A DNA stretch of 64,000 nt, from the NCBI RefSeq assembly GCF_000620065.1, contig NZ_JHVI01000007.1, positions 64,501 to 128,500 on the forward strand, given 5' to 3'. Both the position numbers and the translations under genes were made by a program. Shown piece by piece: positions 7,424 to 16,605 of this stretch. Source of the stretch: Meiothermus cerbereus DSM 11376 (lineage in GTDB: Bacteria > Deinococcota > Deinococci > Deinococcales > Thermaceae). Each line of letters starts with the position of its first letter. The first letter of the stretch is position 1. Below the pieces are notes generated by a model. It saw nothing but the letters and a program-made list of their open reading frames with translations, had not been told where the DNA came from and searched no databases.

Positions 7424-8542
7424 GTGAAGCCCATCGAACACCTGGAGTCTCGCCTTCCGGCCATCCTGCAAGACCTCGAGGCCATCGTGACCCTCGAGGC
7501 CCCCTCCCACGACCTGAGCGGCCTGGCCAAAGTGGCCGACTGGATTGCCACCCAGTTTGGCCCTTTGGGAAGCCTAAAGCGCGAAGAAACCCCCAACGGC
7601 CCGCTGCTGCGGGTGCGCATCGCGGGCTCGGGCAAAAAGGTGCTGGTGCTGTGCCACTTCGACACCGTGCACCCGGTGGGGGCCTTTGCCGTGCCCTGGA
7701 AGATCGAGGGCCAGCGGGCCTATGGCCCCGGCGTCTACGACATGAAGGGCAACATCGTACAGCTATTGTGGGCTTTACGCACCAACCAGGCCCTGGGGCT
7801 GGCCCTACCCGCGCTCGAGCTTCTCTTCACGCCGGACGAAGAGGTGGGCTCGATGGCCTCACGCGCGGCCATCGAGGCGGGCGCGCTACGCAACGACCTG
7901 GTGCTGGTGCTGGAAGCCCCCATGGGCAACGGCGACCTCAAGGTGGCCCGCAAGGGGGTGGGCCAGTACCGCCTTACCGCCCACGGTAAACCAGCCCATC
8001 AGGGGGTCGAGCCTGAGAAAGGGATCAACGCCATCGTCGAGCTGGCCCATCAGATTCCCAGGGTGGTGGCCCTGCAGGACTGGGAAAAAGGCACCACCCT
8101 GGGGCCCAATGTGATCAAGGGGGGCACCACCAGCAACGTGGTTGCGGCCACGGCCTGGGTGGAGATCGACCTGCGGGTCTGGACTTTGTCTGAGGCCGAG
8201 CGGGTCGAGCGCGCGCTTAAGGATCTGCAACCGGTGCTGCCCGGGGCCACCCTCTCGCTGGAGGGCGGCCTGAACCGACCCCCCATGGAGCCCAGCCCGG
8301 CCTCGCTCGAGCTCTTCGAGCGGGCCCGGCGCATCGGGGCCGAGCTAGGGCTACAGCTTGGCCCGGGGCGGGTGGGAGGCGGCTCGGATGGCAACTTTAC
8401 CGCTGCTTTGGGGGTACCCACCCTGGACGGGCTGGGCCTGTTCGGCGAAGCGGCCCACCAGCTCAGCGAGAACGTCTACATCCCGCAAATTCCCGCCCGC
8501 ATCGCCCTGCTCTCGGGCCTTTTGCACGAACTGGCCCAATGA
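7424..8542 (+). CDS. M20 family zinc metallopeptidase (CPG2/ArgE/DapE-like)
   Basis: The 372-residue protein has the M20 di-zinc motifs in order: CHFDTVHPVG (first metal His and Asp), GPGVYDMKGN (bridging Asp), FTPDEEVGS (catalytic Glu pair), and a C-terminal FGEAAHQLSENVYI histidine. A dimerisation lid domain lies between. The pattern is closest to glutamate carboxypeptidase-type enzymes, which cleave N-acyl or peptide bonds of small substrates; the exact substrate is not predictable. The start is a GTG with TAGTAT six bases upstream. Its stop overlaps the next start (ATGA), indicating co-translation with the deacylase gene. Confidence 0.88.
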   Translation: MKPIEHLESRLPAILQDLEAIVTLEAPSHDLSGLAKVADWIATQFGPLGSLKREETPNGPLLRVRIAGSGKKVLVLCHFDTVHPVGAFAVPWKIEGQRAYGPGVYDMKGNIVQLLWALRTNQALGLALPALELLFTPDEEVGSMASRAAIEAGALRNDLVLVLEAPMGNGDLKVARKGVGQYRLTAHGKPAHQGVEPEKGINAIVELAHQIPRVVALQDWEKGTTLGPNVIKGGTTSNVVAATAWVEIDLRVWTLSEAERVERALKDLQPVLPGATLSLEGGLNRPPMEPSPASLELFERARRIGAELGLQLGPGRVGGGSDGNFTAALGVPTLDGLGLFGEAAHQLSENVYIPQIPARIALLSGLLHELAQ

Positions 8543-9015
8543 AGCTCTCCCCCAGTGCCCAGAAGGTGCAGGAAGCCCTGCATCGGCGGGGCTTTGACCA
8601 CCTGCAGGTGCAGGAGCTGTCGGCCTCAACCCGCACTGCCCAGGAAGCCGCCAGCGCGGTGGGTTGTGCGGTGGGCCAGATTGTCAAGTCGCTCATCTTT
8701 AGGGGGGCAACCAGCACCAAGCCCTATCTGCTGTTGGTCTCGGGGGCCAACCGGGTAGACCTGCCTCGGCTCGAGGCCTACCTGGGGGAGCAGTTAGAAA
8801 AGCCCGATGCCGAGTATGTGCGCCGGGTAACCGGCTTTGCCATTGGCGGAGTGCCACCCATCGGCCATACCCAGCCCCTAGAAGCCCTGTTTGACCCCGA
8901 CCTGCTCGATTACGAGCGCATTTACGCCGCTGCCGGAACCCCCTTTGCGCTGTTTGGCCTCTCGCCACAAGAGCTGCTGCAGCTTACCGGGGGGCGCGTG
9001 CTGGCCCTCAAGTAA
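8539..9015 (+). CDS. YbaK/EbsC-type aminoacyl-tRNA deacylase
   Basis: The 158-residue protein is a YbaK/ProX-superfamily trans-editing domain. Typical features are the AVGQIVKSLIF strand-helix with its conserved lysine, LLLVSGANRVD, and the GFAIGGVPPIGH loop. Known family role: hydrolysis of mischarged Ala- or Cys-tRNA(Pro), or related species. The subtype cannot be fixed here. It overlaps the M20 gene by 4 bp and is convergent with purA. Confidence 0.88.
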   Translation: MKLSPSAQKVQEALHRRGFDHLQVQELSASTRTAQEAASAVGCAVGQIVKSLIFRGATSTKPYLLLVSGANRVDLPRLEAYLGEQLEKPDAEYVRRVTGFAIGGVPPIGHTQPLEALFDPDLLDYERIYAAAGTPFALFGLSPQELLQLTGGRVLALK

Positions 9016-9023
9016 AGCGGGGG

Positions 9024-10226
9024 CTAAACCCAGCTTACCGCCCCAAAGGTGTCCTCGCGGCGGGGGCTGGTGGAAAACATTACCACTGGGGTCTGGGTAT
9101 AGTCTTCGATAAGCTCGATAAAATGCTTCACGCTCGAGGGCAGCCCCTCGCGGCTGCGGATGCCCTCGAGGTTGCCCCAGCCGGGAATTTCCACGTACTT
9201 CACGCTGCCGTCGGGGCGGTGCTCGACACCCACTTTAACCACCGGAAAGCCCGAGAGCACATCCAGCTTGGTGAGCACCAGGCCATCGAAACCGTTGACC
9301 TCGCAGGCGTATTTGAGCAGCACCAGGTCGAGCCAGCCGGTGCGCCGGGCCCGCCCGGTGGTCACGCCAAACTCACCGCCCTTCTGCCTTAGATATTCGT
9401 CTTCTTCACCAAAAAGCTCGGTGGGGAAAGGGCCGTTGCCCACCCGGGTGGCATAGGCCTTGGCCACCCCATAGACCTTATTGATGGCCTTGTGGCTTAC
9501 CCCAGTTCCAACGATAATTCCCCCCACCGTAGGGTGCGAGCTGGTCACGTAGGGGTAGTCGCCGTAGTTGAGGTCCAGGAGGGTGGCCTGGGCGCCCTCA
9601 AAAAGCACCTTCTTGCCCTGCTTGAGGGCCTCACGCAACAGCTGTCCGGTATCGGCGATATGAGGGGCCAGCATCTCGCGCATCCGGTAGAGGTCGGCCA
9701 GGGCCTTTTGGGGGGTATCCCAGCCCGCTTCTCTAGTCGAATTGGGTTTTTCGGTGAGCAGGGTTTGCACCCGCTCTTTGAGCACCGCCTCGTCGAGCAA
9801 ATCGCCCGCCCGGATGCCCACCCGCCGGGCCCGGTCGGAGTAGGCCGGCCCGATACCCCGTTTGGTGGTACCCACAAAGTTGTTGCGGGCCTCCACAGCC
9901 TTGTGGTGGGGCAGCACCAGGTGGGCCTTATCCGAGACCAGCACCCGGGGGTTCAGGCCCTCGGCCCGGATGTTCTGCATCTCCTCGGCGAAGCGGTAGG
10001 CGTCAATGACCATCCCGTCGCCCAGCACGTTGGTGGCCTGGGGGTGAATGACCCCGGTGGGCAGGAGGTTCAGCTTGAAGGTTTTGCCCTGGGCCACCAC
10101 GGTATGGCCGGCATTGGCCCCGCCCTGGTAGCGCACCACAAAGTCGGCATCCTCGGCGAGGGCGTCGGTTACTTTGCCTTTTCCTTCGTCGCCCCACTGG
10201 GCTCCAATAATGGCGATTCCTGGCAC
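9024..10226 (-). CDS. purA: Adenylosuccinate synthetase
   Basis: The 400-residue GTP-dependent ligase converts IMP and aspartate to adenylosuccinate, the first committed step to AMP. It begins IAIIGAQWGDEGKGK (P-loop with catalytic Asp) and has the GGANAGHTVV and TTKRGIGPAY signatures. It is somewhat shorter than the approximately 430-residue enterobacterial enzyme. The start is a GTG with TAGGCT seven bases upstream and no Shine-Dalgarno sequence. Confidence 0.96.
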   Translation of the reverse strand: MPGIAIIGAQWGDEGKGKVTDALAEDADFVVRYQGGANAGHTVVAQGKTFKLNLLPTGVIHPQATNVLGDGMVIDAYRFAEEMQNIRAEGLNPRVLVSDKAHLVLPHHKAVEARNNFVGTTKRGIGPAYSDRARRVGIRAGDLLDEAVLKERVQTLLTEKPNSTREAGWDTPQKALADLYRMREMLAPHIADTGQLLREALKQGKKVLFEGAQATLLDLNYGDYPYVTSSHPTVGGIIVGTGVSHKAINKVYGVAKAYATRVGNGPFPTELFGEEDEYLRQKGGEFGVTTGRARRTGWLDLVLLKYACEVNGFDGLVLTKLDVLSGFPVVKVGVEHRPDGSVKYVEIPGWGNLEGIRSREGLPSSVKHFIELIEDYTQTPVVMFSTSPRREDTFGAVSWV

Positions 10227-10233
10227 GGAATAT

Positions 10234-10239
10234 AGCCTA
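10234..10239 (-). promoter_or_regulatory. -10 box, leaderless purA
   Basis: TAGGCT on the minus strand ends 7 bases before the purA GTG. The same hexamer precedes the TetR gene and the sulfurtransferase gene. Confidence 0.45.
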
Positions 10240-10270
10240 AGCCCAAAGGCCGAAAGGGAAAAGCCCTTGA

Positions 10271-12988
10271 CTACAAACCAGGCAGCAGCAGGCTGAGGTA
10301 AAAGCGCGGCCCGGCCTCCCCCAGGCCCTGGGCCCCGCCCAGGGCCACGCTGCCCCCAGGGGCAAGGTAGAACAGGGTCAGGCCAAGGCGCAGCTCCGCC
10401 CCCAGCGAGAAGCGGGTCTGCTCGAGGCGCAGGGGTGAGCCGGCCACCCCCGCATCCATAAACACAGCGAGGCTCAGGTCGTCGAAGAACACCGGCCAGT
10501 TGCCCAGTCCGCGCTCGAGGCTCCAGGGCGGCAGGCGGTACTCGAGCGAGCCCACCAGGGCCTGCTGGCCCCGCAGCTGGCCCGGCGCGTAACCCCGCAC
10601 TGCCAGGGGCGGCTGGCCTCCAGCAACCAAGGGCAAGGCCCCCAGGTCGAAACCATCGTAGGCCAGGGGCGAGGTGGTGAAGCCCCCTCCCAGGCGCAAG
10701 CCTATAACATGGGTGGCCTCGAGCGGCAGCCGCATCTGCAAGCCCAAGGCCCCCTGCACGCTATAGCGCCAGTCCGGGCTGCCCTCCCGCACAAAAGCCG
10801 TGCCCAGCAGGCTCAGGCTGCTGCGCAGGCGAAAGAGATCGCTGGCCGTGGTATCGGATACCCGAATGCGGGCCGAGAAGGCATGGGTAACCGTGTTCTG
10901 GTTGGGGTCGAGGGCGGGCTCGAGCAGATCCGTGCGCACGTACTGCATATCCAGGCCCCCCTGCGCCGACCAGAACGAAGCACCCACGCCCTGGGCGCTA
11001 TCCCGGCCCGCCCCCACCGCCTGCAGCACCAGCGGAAACCCCAGGCCGGCGTACTGGTAGGCCAGGTTGTAGTAGACCCCACGAAAATTGCTGTCGAAGC
11101 CGGCCCCCACAGAATAAGCATGGATGCCCACGGGGTCGGAGGCCGCAAACGAAACCCCCAGCACCGCCGAAAGGCCAAACCCACCCACCCCGATTCCAGC
11201 GGTGGGTAGCCAGTAGAGCGGGCGCAGGTAGGGGAAGGGGTTGTAAGCCTCCCCCTGTGCAGCCTCGGCGGGCCTGAACTCCGGCAGGGGTTCGCGCTCC
11301 AAAGCTATGCGCTTCCAGGTGCGGGGGTCATAGGCCACCTGGTACAGGTTGTAGCCGGCCTCATCGTAGCCGGTAAAGATGAGGTGCTGCTTGCTGTGGG
11401 AAATGGTGGGCTGGAGGGCCCCGGTGAGCAGGTTGGTTACCTGGAACACCGCCCCGTCTTCGAGCCGGTAGGCGTATAGGTTGTACACCCGGTTCACATC
11501 GCTGCTGTAGATCACATAGCGCCCATCCGGGCTAAAAACCGGGTCGGCTTCTACGTTTTTGTCCTGGGTGAGGGGGGTCAGGGCGCCGGTTTGCAGGGTG
11601 TAGCGGTAGAGGTCTTGAAAGCCCCCGCGCCGCAACAACGAGAGCACCAGTGAGTTACCGTCCGGCGCTACCGCGAATGAGTGTACCACCCCGTCCTGGT
11701 GGGGGAAGCTACGCAGGGGCTGGAGGTGCTCGAGTTCGATAAAGTATCGAGCCAGCTCGGTCGAGCCGTCCGGGGTGTTTTTGGCCAGGAAGATACTCTG
11801 GCCGTCGGGGGCATAGCGGGCATAATAAACCCGCTCACCGCTGGTCAGGCGCTTGACGCGCCCCTCCAGGCGGTCGTACTGGTAGAGGTCGCTGCCCACA
11901 AAGTAGGGGCTGGCCGCCCGGCTGGCGGTAAAGAGCAGGTAGCGCCCGTCCGGCGACCACTGCGGGTACTGGGCTGGGCCGTTCACCAGCTCCCGCTCTT
12001 TTTCATTCACTACGAGCCGCAGCCCGCTGCGTAGGGGTGAGGCGTGGGCGTACACCAGGCCGCTGGCGGAGTCGGTGGGCGCTTCGCTAAAAAACCCCAG
12101 CGTGCTGAGCTTTTGCGCCGGGGTCAGGCCCTCGGCCCGGATGCGGGCAATCTCACCTTCGAACTGGCTGGGCAGCCAGCGCACAAAGTCGGCGTAGATC
12201 TGGTCGAGCGAGACCCCAAAGGCCTTCAGGAAAGGCTGGTTGAAGTCCTTGAAGGCCAGCATCCCGGCGTTGGCCTCGGTAAAGCGGCGGTAGGCATCCT
12301 CGCCGAAGCGCTCCTCCAGGTACTGCACCAGCCAGGCGCTGTAGTTATAGACCAGGAAGCCCAGGGGGGGCCAGGCGGAGCGGCTGTAGGCCTGGCGGAT
12401 CTCGTCGAGGGTGGGAAACCTGCCCGAGATGACCATCTGGCGCAGCATCATGCGGGTGGTGGCGTCGTTCAGGCGCGACTCGCCCAGCTTTTTGTGCTTG
12501 AGGTAAAGCACCGTGCCCTCCACAAAGGGGAAGGGCTTAACCGCGCTCTGGGCGGGCAGTTGCCCGAAGATGCGGGTACGCTCTTTGAGGGGGCCGCGCA
12601 CCTGCGAGAGGTCGAAGATGTGCGCGATCTCATGGAAAATGACCGCCTCCCACCAGGAGGAAAGCCGGGGGTTGAAAAAGTCAGAGCTGCGGAACTGCCC
12701 GGTAAAAATGCCCACCCGGTTGTTGCTGGGGTCGGCGAAGCCGTTGAGGGTATCGCCCACATCCGAGAGCACCAGGCTGATCCGCCCCGGCGGGGCCTCG
12801 AAGTCGGCTTTGAGCAGCGCGTAGGCCTTTTCGGCGTAGATGGCGGCCTCGCTGGCCACGCGCTCGAGGCCGGCATGGTAGTGGATATCGAAGTGCTCGG
12901 AGCGCAGGGTAAACCAGGCCCGGGTGGGGTCGAACTGGGCCAGGGCCAGCGAGCTAAAGAGCAAAATGACGGCCAGTAAGCGCAACAT
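10271..12988 (-). CDS. Outer-membrane protein: HExxH domain, propeller and beta-barrel
   Basis: The 905-residue protein has a signal peptide (MLRLLAVILLFSSLALAQ). Residues about 25-270 resemble a peptidase-MA-like domain with HEIAH at 119-123, a zinc-metallopeptidase motif. Residues about 300-590 carry repeated TolB/PD40 propeller blades (YPQWSPDGRYLLF, YARYAPDGQSIF, DPVFSPDGRYVIYS). The last 300 or so residues have the glycine-rich alternating strands of an Omp85/BamA-like barrel (LRGQQALVGSLEYRLP). This suggests an outer-membrane-anchored protein with a periplasmic peptidase-like head. I chose the ATG at 12988, with TATACT seven bases upstream, over a TTG at 13006. The substrate is unknown. 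Confidence 0.78.
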   Translation of the reverse strand: MLRLLAVILLFSSLALAQFDPTRAWFTLRSEHFDIHYHAGLERVASEAAIYAEKAYALLKADFEAPPGRISLVLSDVGDTLNGFADPSNNRVGIFTGQFRSSDFFNPRLSSWWEAVIFHEIAHIFDLSQVRGPLKERTRIFGQLPAQSAVKPFPFVEGTVLYLKHKKLGESRLNDATTRMMLRQMVISGRFPTLDEIRQAYSRSAWPPLGFLVYNYSAWLVQYLEERFGEDAYRRFTEANAGMLAFKDFNQPFLKAFGVSLDQIYADFVRWLPSQFEGEIARIRAEGLTPAQKLSTLGFFSEAPTDSASGLVYAHASPLRSGLRLVVNEKERELVNGPAQYPQWSPDGRYLLFTASRAASPYFVGSDLYQYDRLEGRVKRLTSGERVYYARYAPDGQSIFLAKNTPDGSTELARYFIELEHLQPLRSFPHQDGVVHSFAVAPDGNSLVLSLLRRGGFQDLYRYTLQTGALTPLTQDKNVEADPVFSPDGRYVIYSSDVNRVYNLYAYRLEDGAVFQVTNLLTGALQPTISHSKQHLIFTGYDEAGYNLYQVAYDPRTWKRIALEREPLPEFRPAEAAQGEAYNPFPYLRPLYWLPTAGIGVGGFGLSAVLGVSFAASDPVGIHAYSVGAGFDSNFRGVYYNLAYQYAGLGFPLVLQAVGAGRDSAQGVGASFWSAQGGLDMQYVRTDLLEPALDPNQNTVTHAFSARIRVSDTTASDLFRLRSSLSLLGTAFVREGSPDWRYSVQGALGLQMRLPLEATHVIGLRLGGGFTTSPLAYDGFDLGALPLVAGGQPPLAVRGYAPGQLRGQQALVGSLEYRLPPWSLERGLGNWPVFFDDLSLAVFMDAGVAGSPLRLEQTRFSLGAELRLGLTLFYLAPGGSVALGGAQGLGEAGPRFYLSLLLPGL

Positions 12989-12995
12989 TGAGCCC

Positions 12996-13001
12996 AGTAT
13001 A
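12996..13001 (-). promoter_or_regulatory. -10 box, leaderless start
   Basis: TATACT on the minus strand lies 7 bases before the ATG at 12988. A TTGTCT hexamer sits 19 bases further upstream, a slightly long spacing. Confidence 0.5.
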
Positions 13002-13028
13002 GGCAATCCAGATGAAGCAGAGACAAAT

Positions 13029-13050
13029 ACCCTCCCGCGCGCGGGAGGGT
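13029..13050 (-). terminator. Terminator after the htrA-like gene
   Basis: This is a perfect 22-bp GC-rich palindrome (ACCCTCCCGCG mirrored), 18 bases past the protease stop. On the minus strand it is followed by ATTTGT, a weak U tract. Confidence 0.6.
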
Positions 13051-13067
13051 CGGCAAACTTGCTGGAA

Positions 13068-14312
13068 TTAGCGGATCACCTGCGGCACCACCCGCACCTC
13101 GCGGGTCTGGCCGTCGCGCCAGACCTTGAGGTTTACAGCCTCGCCTTGCTTCTTGGAGAGGAGCACCGCCCGCAGGTCGTTGATGTTGTTGATGGGGTTG
13201 CCGTCGGCCTCGAGCAGAATGTCGCCGTTCACCCCCAGCTCGATGACCTGTCCGGTGCGGAGCTGAAGCTGCACGGTGCGGGTCGCAGGCCGCAGCCCCG
13301 CCCGTTCGGCAGGGCTACCGCGCTCGACCTGCTGAATCATCAGTCCGGTATCGGGCAGCCGGTTCTGGCGGCGGATGTTCTCGGGGTACTCGGCCATCGA
13401 GAGCAGCGAGAGGGTTACGCCCAGACGAGGCCGGGAACGCACAATCTCTTCGGCGGTAATGTCCTTGCCCGCTTTAAGGTCGTTCAGGTACTGCTTGGCC
13501 AGGTTGATGGGAATGGCAAAGCCGATGCCCGCCGACTGCGCGGCCCCGAAAGCCCCCGCCGAACTGTAGATGAAGGTGTTAATCCCGATCACCTCACCGC
13601 GGGAGTTGAGCAAGGGCCCCCCCGAGTTGCCGGGGTTGATGGCCGCATCGGTCTGTATTACGGTGGGCACAAAAGCCCCTTTACCACTGGCGCTGCCGTC
13701 GTTGGGGTTGCGCCGGATGGCCGATACAATCCCTTCGGTCACGGTAAACTCCAGGCCGAAGGGGTTGCCCATGGCGATGGCCTTCTGCCCTACCCGCACC
13801 TGGTCGGAGTCGGCCAGGCGCATGGGTTTGAGCCTTTCGCGCGGGGCCTGCACCCGGATCAGGGCCATGTCCAGGGGTTCGGCCCTACCCACCACGCGGG
13901 CCGGGTAGCTTTTGGGGTCGTTGTGGAAGCGCACCGTAATCTGGTCGGCCCCTTCAATCACGTGGTAGTTGGTCAGAATCAGGCCGTCCTGGTCTATGAC
14001 AAAGCCTGAGCCTGTTCCTTCCTGGGGTTGGGGTTGCAGAAAGGGAGCAAAAAAGCCAAAATCGCCGCTGGCCCGGGGCGCTGTTCGAACCGCCACAAAC
14101 ACCACCCCATCGCCGGTACGCTGCACCACGTCAATGGTGTTGCGTTCGTTTTCTAAAAAAGCCCGGCTCTGGTCAAAAGACTGCGCCTGGGCCTGCACCT
14201 GCGGCTCGCTCGAGGCCGGCAAAGAGCTCTGGCTCTTGCTCAGGTTGAACCAGGCCACCCCTCCGCCCACCACCAGCAACAAACCCAGGACGATAGAGTT
14301 TCTCATGGACAT
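13068..14312 (-). CDS. HtrA/DegP-type serine protease, one PDZ domain
   Basis: The 414-residue protein has an N-terminal hydrophobic anchor (SIVLGLLLVVGGGVAWF), so it likely faces the periplasm. The trypsin-like domain shows the full triad: His117 in NYHVIEG, Asp148 in PLDMALI and Ser230 in NPGNSGGPL. A single C-terminal PDZ domain starts near residue 300 (PRLGVTLS). The family degrades misfolded envelope proteins. GGAGGAGG lies eight bases before the ATG at 14312; a second ATG is two codons later. A GC palindrome follows the stop. Confidence 0.93.
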   Translation of the reverse strand: MSMRNSIVLGLLLVVGGGVAWFNLSKSQSSLPASSEPQVQAQAQSFDQSRAFLENERNTIDVVQRTGDGVVFVAVRTAPRASGDFGFFAPFLQPQPQEGTGSGFVIDQDGLILTNYHVIEGADQITVRFHNDPKSYPARVVGRAEPLDMALIRVQAPRERLKPMRLADSDQVRVGQKAIAMGNPFGLEFTVTEGIVSAIRRNPNDGSASGKGAFVPTVIQTDAAINPGNSGGPLLNSRGEVIGINTFIYSSAGAFGAAQSAGIGFAIPINLAKQYLNDLKAGKDITAEEIVRSRPRLGVTLSLLSMAEYPENIRRQNRLPDTGLMIQQVERGSPAERAGLRPATRTVQLQLRTGQVIELGVNGDILLEADGNPINNINDLRAVLLSKKQGEAVNLKVWRDGQTREVRVVPQVIR

Positions 14313-14370
14313 CTCAAAAACCTCCTCCCCATAGTGTAGCCAACCACGGTGAAGACGACATGAAGTGCAA

Positions 14371-15240
14371 TTATGAAAACACCACAGTCTTGTTGCCGTA
14401 GACGATGATGCGGTCTTCCAGGTGCCACTGCACCGCCCGAGCCAGCACATTGCGCTCTAAATCGCGCCCCAGCCGCACCAGGTCGGCTACGTCGTGCCGG
14501 TGGGAGACCCGGGCCACGTCCTGCTCGATAATGGGCCCCTGGTCGAGTTCTTCGGTGACGTAGTGGGCGGTGGCCCCGATAATCTTGACCCCGCGGGTAT
14601 AGGCCTGCTTGTAGGGGTTGGCGCCCACAAAAGCGGGCAGAAAGGAGTGGTGGATGTTGATGATGCGGTTGGGGTAGCGGGCCACAAAGTGTGGGGTCAG
14701 AATCTGCATGTAGCGAGCCAGCACCACCAGGTCGGTGTCGCCCAGCAGCTCCAGCATCTGGGCCTCGGCCTCCTCTTTGCGCTCTTTCTCCACAGGCACA
14801 TAGTGGTAGGGAATGCCGAAGCGCTCGACCTCGAGGCGCAGGTCGTCGTGATTAGAGATGACCTGGGTCAGCTCGCAGGGCAGCTCGCGGTTGCTGTGCC
14901 GCCAGAGAAGCTCCAAAAGGGCGTGGTCGTAGCGGGAAACCAGAATGGCGACCTTCTTGAGGTCGGCGGCGTAGGCGATGCGCCAGTTCATCTCGAAGCG
15001 GGCCGCCACCCGCTCGGCAAAGGCTTTTTCCAGAATCTCCCTCGAGACATCCAGGTGGGGGGTCTGAAACTCCAGGCGCATGAAGAATAGCCCCCCCTCG
15101 GGGTCGGTGGAGTGCTGATCCAGCGCGGTGATGTTGGCCCCGTGGTTGAAGAGGAAATTCGAGACTGCCGCCACGATGCCGGGGCGGTCGGGGCAGGTAA
15201 TCAGGAGCCGCGCCGTGGTGTCGGTCTGCATATCTGCCAT
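14371..15240 (-). CDS. purU: Formyltetrahydrofolate deformylase
   Basis: The 289-residue protein has an N-terminal ACT domain ([20 protein letters not shown]) and a formyl-transferase-like hydrolase domain with [12 protein letters not shown] and the [17 protein letters not shown] loop (His and Asp of the active site). The enzyme hydrolyses 10-formyl-THF to formate and THF, balancing one-carbon pools. It reads in the same direction as the htrA-like gene downstream, but that gene has its own strong Shine-Dalgarno sequence. Confidence 0.94.
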   Translation of the reverse strand: MADMQTDTTARLLITCPDRPGIVAAVSNFLFNHGANITALDQHSTDPEGGLFFMRLEFQTPHLDVSREILEKAFAERVAARFEMNWRIAYAADLKKVAILVSRYDHALLELLWRHSNRELPCELTQVISNHDDLRLEVERFGIPYHYVPVEKERKEEAEAQMLELLGDTDLVVLARYMQILTPHFVARYPNRIINIHHSFLPAFVGANPYKQAYTRGVKIIGATAHYVTEELDQGPIIEQDVARVSHRHDVADLVRLGRDLERNVLARAVQWHLEDRIIVYGNKTVVFS

Positions 15241-15326
15241 AGGCTAAAGGCTTTGGGCCCAAAGCTCAAGGCATAAATACGCCCTCGGCACACTCTCCCG
15301 GACTTTCTTGGTCCACACTCAGATGT

Positions 15327-15869
15327 ATGAAAAAGCTGTTTACGGGCCTGATAATCTTGCTTGCCTCGGCAGGATTCGCCCACCAACCTTTTTGGAACCC
15401 CGGTTCCCCTACGCTAGAGCAAGCCTACAAGGTGCTGGAACCCGGTGTCTCAAAGGTGGTTACCAGCCAACTGAACGCAGGTCAGCTTGGCTTCTATGTC
15501 CTCGAGCTCTCGGCAGGCTTTGTGCTCGACCTGGGGCTTTTTGTGGGTGCTGCCTGTCCACCCGCCTTTCAACCCCGGATGTGGCTGGTGGGGCCGGGTT
15601 TCCAAGGGAACGCGCGCCCACCCTTCCCCACTCCTGAGGGCATGGAGGCCAGGGTATTTTCGGGTGGCTGGCGCGACTACCGGGGCCACGGCCTGGTGGC
15701 CCGCAAAGGCCCTGAATTCCGCGAACGGCTCTCAGGCGGAACGTACTACGTGGTGGTCGAGGCGGGGAACGCAGCCGGCTATTACATGATTTCGCTGGGT
15801 GGCTCGGAAGTTCCGGGTGGAACGCCCGAGGGTCGGGCGGCGCTGGGACGGTTCAACCGTTGCAGCTAA
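15327..15869 (+). CDS. Secreted protein, unknown function
   Basis: The 180-residue protein has a signal peptide (MKKLFTGLIILLASAGFAHQ). The mature part has alternating strands (GFYVLELSAGFVLDLGLF, GTYYVVVEAGNAAGYYMISL), suggesting a small beta-sandwich. Two cysteines (one mid-protein, one near the C-terminus) might pair. No family is recognised. It stands alone, divergent from purU. Confidence 0.65.
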   Translation: MKKLFTGLIILLASAGFAHQPFWNPGSPTLEQAYKVLEPGVSKVVTSQLNAGQLGFYVLELSAGFVLDLGLFVGAACPPAFQPRMWLVGPGFQGNARPPFPTPEGMEARVFSGGWRDYRGHGLVARKGPEFRERLSGGTYYVVVEAGNAAGYYMISLGGSEVPGGTPEGRAALGRFNRCS

Positions 15870-16010
15870 AGGTTAGCCTGTACCCGCTACCAAAACTTGG
15901 GACACCTAACCCCTAGCACACATCTTTCGGCACGAGCACACAGAGGGCTTCAGAAAGAATGGTGCAGTTCCAACGAGCGGAAGGCTGCCCCAGGTGGTTT
16001 TGGCAAGTGG

Positions 16011-16016
16011 TATGTT
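16011..16016 (+). promoter_or_regulatory. -10 box of the toxin-antitoxin pair
   Basis: TATGTT ends 6 bases before the antitoxin ATG, giving an essentially leaderless start. Confidence 0.4.
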
Positions 16017-16022
16017 GGTAGT

Positions 16023-16271
16023 ATGAAAGTCAAGACTTCTATCACACTCTCCCAAGAGGTACTGGCCGCCATTGATAAGTTGCACCCCAACCGCTCGGAG
16101 TTCCTGGAGAAGGCCGCCCGGTCTTACCTGCGTGCGCTTCGCCAGGCCGAGCGGGACGCACGCGACCGCGCCCTGTACGAAAAATACGCAGCCGAGCTGA
16201 ACCAGCAGGCCCTCGAGACCCTCGAGTACTCCGCCTACTACAACGAGGAAGACGAGCGTGCGGCGAGGTGA
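16023..16271 (+). CDS. Ribbon-helix-helix antitoxin (MazE/PemI-like)
   Basis: The 82-residue protein begins [20 protein letters not shown], a CopG-type beta-strand plus helix that binds DNA as a dimer. A charged helical tail ([15 protein letters not shown]) is typical of the toxin-neutralising part. It overlaps the downstream toxin gene by 14 bp. Antitoxin first with an overlapping toxin is the usual type II order, and it probably autoregulates the pair. Confidence 0.82.
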   Translation: MKVKTSITLSQEVLAAIDKLHPNRSEFLEKAARSYLRALRQAERDARDRALYEKYAAELNQQALETLEYSAYYNEEDERAAR

Positions 16272-16605
16272 GCTGTACCTCTACCAGAAGCCGCGCGACT
16301 ACGACCCCCGCAGGCAGAGGGTGTTTGTGGTGGTCGGGCGTCAGGGGTTGATTGACAGCAGCTACTCCACCGTCATCTGCGCACCGGTCTACAGTCGCTA
16401 CATAGGGCTTTCGACGCAAGTGCTGGTTGGCGTCGAGGAAGGGCTCAAGCACGAAAGCGCAATCTACTGCGACGAGTTGACCAGCCTGGAAAAAAGCCGC
16501 CTGACCAATTATGTGGGTATGCTCTCGGCCGCAAAACTCAAGGAGCTCAACCGAGCACTGGCCATCGCCCTCGAGCTGCCCGAGCCGGACGACTTGGAAC
16601 CTTAA
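16258..16605 (+). CDS. MazF/PemK-family toxin (putative mRNA interferase)
   Basis: The 115-residue protein starts at a GTG inside the antitoxin gene. It has the MazF-fold pattern: [11 protein letters not shown] first strand, [19 protein letters not shown], and a C-terminal helix pair ([20 protein letters not shown]). The family cleaves RNA at short motifs. Its stop overlaps the convergent typA stop by three bases. Whether it is active cannot be judged; the usual RPVVVV motif is altered to QRVFVVV. Confidence 0.8.
   Translation: MRRGELYLYQKPRDYDPRRQRVFVVVGRQGLIDSSYSTVICAPVYSRYIGLSTQVLVGVEEGLKHESAIYCDELTSLEKSRLTNYVGMLSAAKLKELNRALAIALELPEPDDLEP

Noticed and set aside
12044-12979. 311-codon plus-strand frame opposite the outer-membrane protein gene
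   Set aside because: Antisense shadow of a gene with clear signal peptide, HExxH and propeller motifs.
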